From: Blepharisma stoltei
Taxonomy: Eukaryota > Ciliophora > Heterotrichea > Heterotrichida > Blepharismidae
DNA: 64,000 nucleotides
Direction: 5' to 3'
Assembly (NCBI GenBank): GCA_914767885.1
Contig: CAJZBQ010000046.1
Location: 248,001 to 312,000, forward strand
Position numbers and translations under genes: made by a program. Shown one piece after another: positions 43,620 to 52,305 of the stretch (positions are counted from its first letter, which is position 1; each line of letters begins with the position of its first letter). A model generated the notes under the pieces. That model was not told the origin of the DNA. It saw nothing but the letters and a program-made list of their open reading frames with translations, and made no database searches.

Positions 43620-45055
43620 ATGGCCACATCAAAGGACGAAATCACTGTCTCAAGCAACCAAGGCTTGTCAAAACACGTTACTGAAGTGGCCACTCTTCTT
43701 ACTTCCTCTACAGGAGCGAACAAAAATATTTTATTCGATGGGGATTTATTTTTAAAAAATTATATATAAATTTTTAGTACAAATTTTTGTTGAAATTGGA
43801 AAGCAAAAATTAAATTATTTGTAAAATTTTTGTTTTAAAATGCAAGCTGCTTAAAATTTAACAGAATTAGCAGGAGATTTCATTGTAATAATTATCACTT
43901 ATATATCAAAATATTTTTTATAAAACATTTTTGTTTTGGAGAGGTGGGAAGGGTAGCGAAAAAAGAGAAGCTAAAATTACTGCTATTAACTTAGCCATTC
44001 CTCAAGCTCTCAACCTTGTAGAACTCATCAAGCACCGTGTCAAAGGTCTTTATCAGCTCAACTCCTTTGAGCGTGTCCCAAACAGCAACAAGACCAGAGT
44101 CACTTTTCTTTTAAGTTTGGACCCACTTGATTCAAGGAAAGAAGGCTACCAACCTCCAATTGCAGAGTCTGAAGTCCAAGAAAAGAGTCTTGAAGAGCTC
44201 AAACAGGCCCCACCAAGACAAGAAAGAAAACCTCAAGAAGGAACAGCCACATCTAGACCAAGAGGATCAAGAGGTGGCAGAAGAGGAAGCCGATCAGGTG
44301 GCAGACAGCCAAGAGGTGGAAGCAGAGGAGAAAGACCTGAGACTACTAAAAGAGCTCCTCAAGAAGGAAGACGAAAAGTTGAAGACTCTGAAGAGCGCAA
44401 AGAAAGATCTCCAAGGAGAAACGAATGGCAGAGCAAGAGACCTGAAGGAAAAGAAAGTACCAAACGAGAAGAAACCTCAGGCAAGGACGAAGGATACCAA
44501 AGCAGAGAAGGAGGAAGACCTCAAGGCAGAAGACCACGTGGAAGAGGAAACTTCGGAGGCAACAGACCCCCAAGAACCCAAAACCCTGACTTCAAGCCTA
44601 GAACTAGAAGAGCTCCAGAAATGGAAAAATATACCAGAGCTCTTAGAAACCCAGCAGAATCTACTAAAGCTCCAAACGAAGTCTTAATCAATGCAAGAGC
44701 CCATCCTAATATTTTTATCAGAGAAGCTTTATTGTTGTTCAGACAAGAGAACTTAAGAACTATTATTATTAAAGCTAGCGGCTCAGCACTCCCTAAGGCA
44801 GTTAAGGTTGTAGAAGAAATCAAGAGGTATGAGGCTGGACTTCACCAGTTAAATAAGCTCAGCAAGAGAAGCGTTAAAGATGTATTCACTCCAAAAGAGC
44901 CAGGACTTGATGAGGTAGTCAAAGAAAGAGATATTGACGGGTTTGAAATTACTCTTACTAAAGATGCACCAGACGTTAAAAACACTGGGTATCAGGCACC
45001 TCTACCTGCCAGTGAAGTCAGAGAAATTAGCATAGAAGAAATACAAAAACTTTAA
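43620..45055 (+). CDS. Two-Alba-domain protein with RGG/SR-rich linker, split by a decayed family 1 IES
   Basis: ATG at 43620 (MATSKDEITVSSNQGL), then after loss of 254 bp the frame reads ATLLSEKREAKITAINLAIPQALNLVELIKHRVKGLYQLNSF: an Alba domain. The middle is a 150-residue linker of RGG, GGR, SR and KRE repeats. The second Alba domain (VLINARAHPNIFIREALLLFRQENLRTIIIKASGSALPKAVKVVEEIKR) ends the protein. Both domains end with a GYQAP/GYQPP(L/I)(P/A)xSEV motif, so they arose by duplication. 393 aa. Alba-RGG proteins bind RNA, DNA or translation complexes; the double domain points to bridging. This gene shows that even a badly decayed MITE must still be cut out. Confidence 0.85.
43700..43955 (+). 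mobile_element. Heavily decayed family 1 IES inside the double-Alba gene
   Basis: TA at 43700-43701 (TA-CTTCCTCTACAGGAGCGAAC) and 43954-43955 (GGGAAGGG-TA). The core keeps GAAATTGGAAAGCAAA, AAAATGCAAGCTGC, AACAGAATTAGC, TTATCACTTATATATCAAA and other family 1 phrases, but the hairpin, G/C runs and most motif copies are gone. Excising 254 bp restores the Alba frame. Confidence 0.85.
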
Positions 45056-45165
45056 CTTAAATTCATTTCTTAGAATACTGATTTTAATTTAAAATGCAAA
45101 GAAGCATGATGTGGGTCTAAAGTTTTATATGAGAGATACTCTAGATATAAGTAAAAAACGTATTC
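45056..45165. other. Short intergenic stretch
   Basis: Downstream of the Alba gene, AT-rich, nothing recognised. Confidence 0.4.
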
Positions 45166-45858
45166 TAACTCCCCATCTTATAAATAAAATATGGCGTCTT
45201 CGTCTGGGCATGGCCTCCCGGCCATGCATACTCGACTTATATTTTATTTATATCCGGTAAGGTTTTACCACTTCAGAAATGGACAGCAATGCTAGGTAAG
45301 CAATTCTGGTTGTGTTCAGAGCCTAGCCCTAGCCTAAATTCAGAGGTGGTTTTTTCCTCGTGGGGAAGACGAGCATGGAAGTTGGAAAGGGAAAGCCCAG
45401 CAGAGTCCTCAGGACCAATCGGGCAACTCCCTAGCGTGAAACTGGGCGTTACGTCCCAGGCTTTCGAGTTCCACCTTCTACCGACAGTCGACCAGAAAAT
45501 CCATTTTTTTAATGGATTTTAGGAAAGACAACCCACTTATGTGCGAATCCCTCGTTTGAGGCAATGAGGTGGGTGTCCGCCGAGGCCTCACCATAGGCGA
45601 TGAGCGTGTAGGGGTGCAAATCCCTGGCCCTGCAAGTGCGAACGGCTAATCTTAATCTTAACTCCCCATCTTGAGAGAGCAAAAAATCTTCATCATTCAG
45701 GAGGGGGTTATGCTTTCGATATTTGAAAAATCCCCGATTCTCAAAAACTTAATATATGAAATTAACTCGAGATTATTATAATAGTTATTAATTATCTCAT
45801 AAAAAAAAAATTTTTCTTCAGTTTCACAATTTTTGCTTGCTCATGGAAGGGAAAAGTA
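45166..45858 (+). mobile_element. Decayed family 1 IES carrying an R element at its left tip, intergenic
   Basis: The core, 45659-45858, starts TAACTCCCCATCTTGAGAGAGC, keeps GAGGGGGTTATGC, ATGAAATTAACTCGAGATTATTATAATAG and TTGCTTGCTCATGGAAGGG, and ends near TA 45857-45858. Its first 14 bases (TAACTCCCCATCTT) are duplicated at 45166-45179 because an R element landed there. Confidence 0.65.
45180..45658 (+). mobile_element. R element, the best-kept full copy
   Basis: Plus orientation. 5' hairpin: ATAAATAAAATAT (45180-45192) pairs perfectly with ATATTTTATTTAT (45239-45251), enclosing GGCGTCTTCGTCTGGG and a nested GCATGGCC/GGCCATGC stem. Then ATCCGGTAAGGTTTTACC, a GC-rich body (a small stem AAAATCCAT/ATGGATTTT near 45496-45523), and a tail AATCTTAATCTT before the 14-nt TSD TAACTCCCCATCTT. 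A GGTGCAAATCC phrase near 45614 is one base from a tRNA B-box (GGTTCAAATCC), a weak hint of Pol III origin. Confidence 0.78.
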
Positions 45859-45919
45859 AAAAATAAGTATATATAAATTAATAATTCTCCTGTTTTAAAC
45901 TCCATTATAATATATCATC

Positions 45920-46900
45920 ATGGAAGACTTTGAGACTGATGCAGTTAGAAGCATTATGTCAAAAATTTATATGAGTATGCAAGAAAGCGATGAAGACGCA
46001 CCTTTTCACACAGAAGTCTCAGTTCTTGAAAAGCCTAACGAGTCAACTCTTGAATCTATTAAAATCGATACCAGCCAAAAGCCTGCCAAAAAGGTAAAGG
46101 CTGAAGACTTTGTAAAAACAACTTATATGAGGATGCAAAACAGCACAAAAAAGTCCCAAGACGTATTAAATAAAGTAAAAAAACAAATTGACAAAGAAAG
46201 GGCAGAAGCCCTAAAGGGCGCTCCAAACATCAATCATAAGTCCAAAAAAATGATAGGGCAAGCTGTGCCTTTGCAGCAGAGGATCAGTGAGGTGATTTTG
46301 GAAAAAGAGAGAAAATTAGAAGAGCTTAAAGAGAAATTGAATCAGGAAAGAGAAGAAGTACTGAAAAAAGACTTGACTTTTAAGCCGCAGATCCATGGGA
46401 GAACTGATAAACCAAGGTCTGCCACTGAATTCTTTAAATATAACGAAGACTGGGCTAATATGAAAGCAGTCAAAGAAGCAATCAAAAAAGAAGAGCTTGA
46501 TGAAAAAGTCACGCAAACACTTAAATTTCATCCAGAAATCAATCAAAATTCTGAGAAAATTATGCAAGATATGGGAGAAAACCGACCACCTGAAGTAAGA
46601 CTTTTAGAGAGATATCAGGTTACCCAGAATAAAATTAAAGCAAAGCAGGAGGTGATAGAATATAAATTTTCCCCTGAGATCAATAAAAAGACAAAGCAGT
46701 TGGCAAGAGCTCAGTCAGCTGGAGATGTTTTTACAAGATTATTCACAGCTGCTGAGAGCCAAGGAACAACTGCAGGCACTCCTAGAGGAACAAAAACTAA
46801 TGGCACAGGATTTAGCCCTGAAGTCAAAACAATTTCTAAACCAGAACAGCCGGAAATTCAAAAAGCCAATATCGAGCAATTATTTGAGCTTAATTCATAA
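45920..46900 (+). CDS. Coiled-coil protein with F-x-P-x-I/V repeats, 326 aa
   Basis: An unbroken frame from ATG 45920 to TAA. It has long charged helices (LEKERKLEELKEKLNQEREEVLKKD) and repeated short phrases of the type LTFKPQI, LKFHPEINQNSEKI, YKFSPEINKKTK, GFSPEVKT. Ciliate proteins with repeated F-x-P-x-I-N motifs are common in cortical and ciliary structures, which is the likely home. I do not recognise a specific family. No IES or intron. Confidence 0.72.
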   Translation: MEDFETDAVRSIMSKIYMSMQESDEDAPFHTEVSVLEKPNESTLESIKIDTSQKPAKKVKAEDFVKTTYMRMQNSTKKSQDVLNKVKKQIDKERAEALKGAPNINHKSKKMIGQAVPLQQRISEVILEKERKLEELKEKLNQEREEVLKKDLTFKPQIHGRTDKPRSATEFFKYNEDWANMKAVKEAIKKEELDEKVTQTLKFHPEINQNSEKIMQDMGENRPPEVRLLERYQVTQNKIKAKQEVIEYKFSPEINKKTKQLARAQSAGDVFTRLFTAAESQGTTAGTPRGTKTNGTGFSPEVKTISKPEQPEIQKANIEQLFELNS

Positions 46901-47006
46901 GAATTTTGATAAGTCTATATTTAGTTTTAACAAAGTTAAGAAAACTCAGTATCAAAATAGAAATATGGATTTCCATATCTTAAATTGCAATTTAATTCTT
47001 TTAGCT

Positions 47007-48015
47007 CTAAAGCCCATCGATTTCAGAGGCTCTAGTAGCTGATGAATCTTCGAAATAAATAAGCTCCTCTAAATCTGAATCTGAATTTTCGGTTATATCT
47101 TCATATAAAACTTCTTCGGTTGAAATCTCTTCTTCGGTTGAAAATTCTCCAATTGGAATTCTATCACTTGCTCTTTCTTCAAGAGAAGTTTTGCTTTTGT
47201 TTTTAATAGTGCTTGATGAATCTATCATCTCTGGCCAGGCGGCAAGTGTCATAGCTGCATTCGAGCTTCTCAATTTTTTTGACTTTTTATTATAACTTAC
47301 CAGTCAAACGTTGAGTTTTAGTTTTCCATGTGCTAATAACAGTTGATAGATTTTTTTGCTTTTATCTTCTGTTTCTAGACGAGAATTTTTAAACACTACA
47401 TCATCAATTTCCCAGCCAGGTTTATGCTTTCGTAAAAATTTTTCGGACCTATTTGGAGAAGGCAAAAAAAGGGCAAAGCCAGCAAAATTGGCAAAATTTT
47501 GTCTGACACCTTCATAATCCAATATAAAATCATATTAATTTTGGCAAGAGTTTAGGGTCGTATACCAAATGCATTGGATTTCGATTTATACTAACTTTTT
47601 CAATTTTTTCGAAAATTTTGCCTTCTTTGCTTGCTTTGCCATTTTTGCAGTTTTTTGCCTTCCTAAAAATAGCTCCCAATTTTTCAAGACTAGCAAGTGT
47701 TATTGCCGGATTTATATGCTCTTTAAAGGCAGCCCCATAATTAGTTTTAATGCTGATTTCAATTCTGCAACGCTTGGGAAATTCTATTAATGCTCAAAGT
47801 CTCAGATTATTATTTCCAGATGAAACTTGGTATAGTTGCTTATCTTTTATTTTGATTTCTGAGAAATAGTGAGAATCTGCATAAAATCTAATTTCAGGAT
47901 CCACCAATTTTAGATTTCACGCATATGTGTTTTTTAAGTCAGCTATAGTCCAGCAGCTTGGGCACTTGAAGAGCTTTTTGATACTTAGTCATTTAATTTC
48001 AACAGATATATTCAT
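47007..48015 (-). CDS. Hypothetical protein A of a local paralogue pair, split by a 214-bp IES
   Basis: From ATG 48015, reading TGA as Trp four times (EIKWLSIKK, TYAWNLKL, NLRLWALIEF, KLNVWLVSY). A foreign block at 47450-47665 is removed to give LEKLGAIFRSEKFLRKHKPGWEIDDVVFKNSR. It aligns along most of its length with the protein at 50130-50834: KLFKCPSCWTIADLK with WFICPNTITIATLK, NLRLWALIEF with VLRLFVLIRF, EIDDVVFKNSR with DVDDIEFRNSN, KLKLNV with KLELKV. 264 aa, with an acidic Ser/Glu tail. Family unknown; the two halves look like ubiquitin-like folds, a guess only. Confidence 0.7.
47450..47665 (-). mobile_element. TA-bounded IES with ~45-nt terminal inverted repeats
   Basis: TA at 47450-47451 and 47664-47665. 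The arms, GGCAAAAAAAGGGCAAAGCC... at the left and its imperfect complement ...GGCTTTGCC-like (GCTTGCTTTGCCATTTTTGC) at the right, run about 45 nt and are made of repeated GGCAAA/TTTGCC units. 214 bp is excised. The sequence is unrelated to families 1 and 2. Confidence 0.82.
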
Positions 48016-48239
48016 TTATTACAGCCATTTAATAAATAAATTATTAGACTCGAAGCAACCAAGCTACTATATTATGATAAGAAAAATGTTTATGTAGTAT
48101 CGACCCTTTTAAAAATATTAAATTAAATACGCATAAATAAAAGCGAATAAATTAATAAAAACATTAAGAATTTAAATTTGCATTTAATCCAACCTAAGAT
48201 AAGGAGGGCTCTTGATCTTAAACTTATATAAGCTAGAGT
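48016..48239. other. AT-rich intergenic DNA
   Basis: Upstream of the unknown protein A gene; nothing recognised. Confidence 0.4.
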
Positions 48240-48760
48240 GTTTAGCATTTTGCCGGGATCCGCAGGGGTGATAAAAAAAGCCGCACGAGCTCACCCGAGA
48301 AGGAGCCTAATTAAAGACACCATATAGTTAGCCATCACACCTCAAGAGCTATCTATCCCACCCTTTCCTAATTTGACTCCTGCGGTCTCCTTCCTTGGGA
48401 GGGTCAAGTAATAAAGCCCTATGCCTCCTAATTAACTTGGCTAGAGGTCTCACCTTATCTGATGAGTTGAATTGACATTACTGATAAAAGTTTCACCGGA
48501 ATATCAGAGCCCTGGGGAGAGAGGAAATGCAGCTAATTCCTTTAGAACCCAATCCATTTTATTTATAGAAGGCTCTTGGTCAGAACCTCAGGATCTACCT
48601 TGGTGCATGGCTCTACCTGGTGATCTCGCTTTATCTTGCAGATTAGGGTTCAGGCTAAGCTTGGCCTACTTAGGTCTACCTGAGTTTAAGACATTCCAGC
48701 TCTATCTTGAAATTTGGCAGTGCGGCTCTACCTCTTATTCTATAGGTAACTTCAAAAAAC
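48240..48760 (-). mobile_element. R-type GC-rich repeat, diverged copy
   Basis: The left half shares ordered phrases with the R element in the kinase gene: GCAGGGGTGAT, a GAGCTCACC box, TTTGACTCCTGC, GTAATAAAGCCCTATG, and CACCGGAATAT. The right half (48540-48760) is GC-richer with repeated TCTACCT units and may be a second repeat. No clear TSD or tail was found, so the ends are approximate. The plus frame 48472-48807 is a chance frame inside the repeat. Confidence 0.6.
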
Positions 48761-48827
48761 TTATTCTAATAATTTTTTTAAATTATTTAAATTTCAAGCT
48801 GATTTAATTATGATTTTAAACTTAAAC

Positions 48828-49208
48828 TTAATTACTTAAGAGGGCACCTTTCCATGCTTTCCACACTGGCTCATCTTCTTTATATCCTTTACTCGCCATC
48901 ACTTCTCTCCATTCACGGACCATCGAGCAGCAGCAAAAAGTGGCCAAAATGCAGTCGTTAAGATATGATCCTTTTATGTTGTAGACTTTTCTTAATTTAG
49001 TGCGATTATACGCCACACCAAAACAGCATAAGCCACATGCCGTCAAAAATGCTATAAGCGGAGCATTTTCTTTTTCATCATTGATCAATTTTGTTATTGT
49101 AGCCTGCAAGCACGGAGTTCCACAAGGCACAAGGCACGACCAATAACATGTTAAGGGTGCAGCATAACAATCGAACAGCTCATAAGCCCAATCAGGTCCT
49201 TCTATGAT
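48828..49208 (-). CDS. PLAC8-family cysteine-rich protein, start unresolved
   Basis: GPDWAYELFDCYAAPLTCYWSCLVPCGTPCLQA opens the visible frame, followed by a hydrophobic Cys stretch (LIAFLTACGLCCFGVAYNRTKLRKVYNIKG) and CCCSMVREWREV. The F-D-C ... C-x3-C-x3-P-C pattern and the late CC-x-x-x-R-E block are those of PLAC8/fruit-weight domain proteins, small membrane-associated Cys-rich proteins tied to metal handling and cell size. Just upstream of GPDW is an in-frame TAA and no ATG, so the first exon lies behind an intron or IES I could not place. The C-terminal stop is a TAA at 48828-48830. Confidence 0.75.
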   Translation of the reverse strand: MIEGPDWAYELFDCYAAPLTCYWSCLVPCGTPCLQATITKLINDEKENAPLIAFLTACGLCCFGVAYNRTKLRKVYNIKGSYLNDCILATFCCCSMVREWREVMASKGYKEDEPVWKAWKGALLSN

Positions 49209-49576
49209 TTAATAATGATTATAATGGATTAACCAGACTTTAATCATAACACTTTTAAATAAAATATTTTAAGAAGATCCTGTTTATAATCATTTTTATG
49301 AGCTATAGACCTTTTAAATCACTATCAAATAATTTTTATAAAATAAATATTTTAATGAGTTTAAATAGATAATAAAATTTTATTATTATTCCCAGGAAAT
49401 TTTAATAATGTAATATTCTATAAAATGATTTAAGCTTAAAATTGTTAAATCACTTAAAATACACAACATCTTTAAAATTCGAAATCACAAAATTAAAGAT
49501 GAAATTTTTATGTAAATTCTAGTCAATAATAATCGCCACATCAATATTCTAATATCTGAATGAAGTTTGAAAAAAT
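49209..49576. other. AT-rich stretch upstream of the PLAC8 gene
   Basis: Should contain the missing PLAC8 start exon and promoter. No other gene seen. Confidence 0.4.
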
Positions 49577-49830
49577 CTATCCCCCAATACTTCCTATCAT
49601 TTTTTGGCTTAAGTTACTCATAATCCTGCGATTTATATTTGTAAAAATGCTATCCAATTCTTCACTATTATCATCATCCTCATCTTCAAGCAATAAATTC
49701 ATTTCTTTGAGTGAAACATTTCTTATCTTCATGCATAGTTCGAAAAATTCTTCATGCGAAGCCCCATCTCCTTCAATGAAAGAGGAATAGGGAGCTGCTC
49801 TAATAAAAACTCTCCATTTAAAAAAGCCAG
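49577..49830 (-). CDS. Possible small acidic protein or gene fragment
   Basis: The minus strand reads FKWRVFIRAAPYSSFIEGDG, then HEEFFELCMKIRNVSLKEMNLLLEDEDDDNSEELDS to TAG at 49577-49579. The Ser-rich frame on the other strand is its mirror image. Upstream the frame hits TAA without an ATG, so this is either a fragment or missing a first exon. No family recognised. Confidence 0.4.
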
Positions 49831-50129
49831 CAAAAAGCCGTAAAAAACTTATTTATTTTATATAAAACACATACCCCTTAAGGGTGAGAGGGAAGGAATT
49901 ATTAAGCAAATGCAGCTCTTAAGAGAAAGAATTAATCAAGTTTTATTCTGAAGACAATAAAGGGGCAATATTAGAATTTCACAAATGATAGAAAATTTTT
50001 GCTACTTTGATAAAACTGCAATAAGCTTGATAAATCAATTAAACTTTATTTAAAAAACAGCAAATATGGATTTTCCATATCTTAATTAAAATTAAAAGCT
50101 TCCATCATTTTGAAAGCTTATGTAGCATA
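49831..50129. other. Intergenic region
   Basis: AT-rich. An AAATATGGATTTTCCATAT hairpin near 50066-50085 also occurs after the frame of the coiled-coil gene at about 46963-46981, next to the end of unknown protein A. The two paralogous genes may therefore share a duplicated 3' flank. Confidence 0.45.
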
Positions 50130-50834
50130 TTACAAGCATAGATAACCAATAAGATCTTCTGGAGCAGACCCTATATTTTCTAAAACGGCTTCAGTTGGAG
50201 CTTCTTCAAAGCTGTTTTTGTAATTAGCATTTTCCCACGATTTGATCACCTCACAGTTGATATCAAGCTCCATAATTTTTTCTTTGTTGGCCTCACGAGA
50301 GGAATGATTTTGGATGTATCTAGGTTCGCTTATCAAGCAAACTTTGAGTTCAAGTTTTCTGTATTCTAATGCAATATGAATAATCTTTTTACTAATATCT
50401 TCGATTCTTCCATTAGAATTTCTAAACTCTATGTCATCGACATCATTCCATTCAGGAAATTTTTTAAAAATAAGATCACGAAGCTGTAGAAGTTGATGAT
50501 CAGGATAAACATCAATAGAAAAAGGCAATCCAAAGTTGGTTTTGCACTTAATATTAATTAGGCTGCGGCTGGAAAAGCGTATTAATACAAACAGTCTCAA
50601 TACATTTCCCTCATAACGAAACTCAGATAGCTGCATGTTATCATCAGGGATAATGTGTGAGCTGCCTCTAGAGCTTGGATCATATAAAAATATTATAGTG
50701 GGATTGGTGAGTGCCAGTCTTCGTTCGTATCTCTTCTTTAAAGTAGCTATTGTGATCGTATTCGGGCATATGAACCATTTAGAATGGCCTAGAGAGCTAA
50801 TTTGGACAAATAATAAACTCATTATTACCATCAT
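50130..50834 (-). CDS. Hypothetical protein B, paralogue of 47007-48015
   Basis: 234 aa from ATG 50834, unbroken. WFICPNTITIATLKKRYERRL, FLYDPSS, NVLRLFVLIRFSSRS, FGLPFSIDVYPDHQLLQLRDLIFKKFPEWNDVDDIEFRNSNGRIED and RKLELKVCLIS align with protein A, confirming that the IES call in A is right: the inserted block there has no counterpart here. The C-terminus is acidic. Function unknown. Confidence 0.7.
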   Translation of the reverse strand: MMVIMSLLFVQISSLGHSKWFICPNTITIATLKKRYERRLALTNPTIIFLYDPSSRGSSHIIPDDNMQLSEFRYEGNVLRLFVLIRFSSRSLINIKCKTNFGLPFSIDVYPDHQLLQLRDLIFKKFPEWNDVDDIEFRNSNGRIEDISKKIIHIALEYRKLELKVCLISEPRYIQNHSSREANKEKIMELDINCEVIKSWENANYKNSFEEAPTEAVLENIGSAPEDLIGYLCL

Positions 50835-51373
50835 TGAAATTAACTAATCGAATGACAGCTCTCACTAAATAACTAAAATCTATATAATCTTTTTATCTTG
50901 AGTAAAAGCACAATTATTGGCTCGAAGAAAATGGTTTTGAAATCGTTGCATAATGAAAGCAAGTTGCATTAATTGTAGCAAATAGGAAAAGTGTCTATTT
51001 GCAAATTTTCTGGCTGACCTAATTTGAACTCAACAGTTGTAGAGCTATAATAGCTTATGCATAGCAGAGAGATCCATTGAATAGATATCGTAGAGTTAAT
51101 GATTTTTATTCAGAAGCATCATCTGATCATATATCTATATCCCAAGATTTAAATTGATCTAAAAAGCATATTAAAAGCTGAGGGGAAATTTTGATTGATA
51201 TTAATAGGTCTAAATAGGCGAGTTATTCGACAAATATAACAGATTTCTTCGAAGAGACCATAATGAAGAAATTTAAAACTTCTATTAAATTCAATTACCA
51301 TAAATCATAAGAATAATTACTTTTTATGCTAAGATTATAATTACAATTTTAATAATTGCTTTCTTTTTTATTT
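50835..51373. other. Intergenic region
   Basis: About 540 bp of AT-rich DNA between two minus-strand genes. No ORF or repeat supported. Confidence 0.5.
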
Positions 51374-52192
51374 TTAATTAGGGTGTAAGATACTATGAAG
51401 CCAACTTTTAGCAACTTCCAGCTCTCTCATGCTGATAGTGTGAACCATGCGATCTTCAGAGTTATATGTTAAATTACACCCAGCCAATGTTCTCCTCGCA
51501 GTTTCAGCAGCATAGATTTCTAAGATCAAGGGATCTGCTTTTCCATTATACATAAAAATAGGTACCTGCTTCTTAGCTTCAGGAACTGTAAAGTCAAAAG
51601 CATACCCGCTCAAAGCCATAATAGCATCAATTCTCCCTGGGTAATGAACAAGTCCTGTGTATAAAGACATATATGTGTTTTCCCTATATAGCCTGATGAG
51701 GGCCGTGGGTTCTCCATGAAATCCCTCTGCTGGTTGAACCAACCAGTGAATTGGTCAAACCAACGCACTGAGTTGGTTTGGCCAACAGAGGGATTCCACG
51801 GAGAACTCACGGCCCTTATCGGGCCATATAGGGAAAACCCCTATAGCAGCTCCTTGAGAAAACCCACCAAGAATGATTGAGCTACAGATTTTACTTTCTG
51901 CTTCAATAACAGAAGTAATGATATTTGCACTGTCAATTGCTTCACTATTGACTGACCTATCCTTTATGTCAGCAATATCATACCAGCTCGTCATTCGCAT
52001 ACCTTGGTTCCATGTCACAGGCCTTACAGGCGCAGTAAGTAGAACGATTTTTGCATTCGGCAAAAGCTCAAAATCTTGGAAAAGATCCACAAAGCCTTCA
52101 GCAGAGTCACCTAATCCATGCAGCCACACCAAAGTGTGCATATGCACAAGAGGCTCAATGATGATATTTCTTCCTGCCCTTACAATATTCAT
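51374..52192 (-). CDS. Acyl-protein thioesterase / lysophospholipase, split by a palindromic IES
   Basis: VWLHGLGDSAEGFVDLF, LLTAPVRPVTWNQGMRMTSWYDI, GGFSQGAA (nucleophile Ser in G-F-S-Q-G), then after the break MSLYTGLVHYPGRIDAIMALSGY, VPIFMYNGKADPLI (Asp) and RMVHTIS (His). This is the complete alpha/beta-hydrolase triad of LYPLA1/APT1, which removes palmitate from proteins; it opposes the DHHC enzyme encoded at 34.9 kb. Excision of 174 bp joins SQGAA to MSLYTG, the family norm. 214 aa. Confidence 0.92.
51670..51845 (-). mobile_element. TA-bounded IES that is almost one long palindrome
   Basis: 174 bp between TA 51670-51671 and TA 51844-51845. Arms of about 75 nt (TTTTCCCTATATAGCCTGATGAG... 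against its complement) are close to perfect and GC-rich, meeting at a short spacer with GGTTGAACCAACC and GTTGGTTTGGCCAAC units. It would fold into a very stable cruciform or hairpin. Sequence unrelated to the other families. Confidence 0.88.
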
Positions 52193-52305
52193 TTATATTT
52201 TCATTATAGCCTCATCAAATTAATGTAAAAAACACTATTAATTTCTATTAATAAATTTTATTGAATCGATCTACACATTTTAATTTTCAAATATTTCAAA
52301 TTTAA

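Noticed and set aside
45600-45635. A tRNA gene in the 45.2-45.7 kb R element
   Set aside because: Only a single imperfect B-box-like phrase; no acceptor or anticodon arm could be folded.
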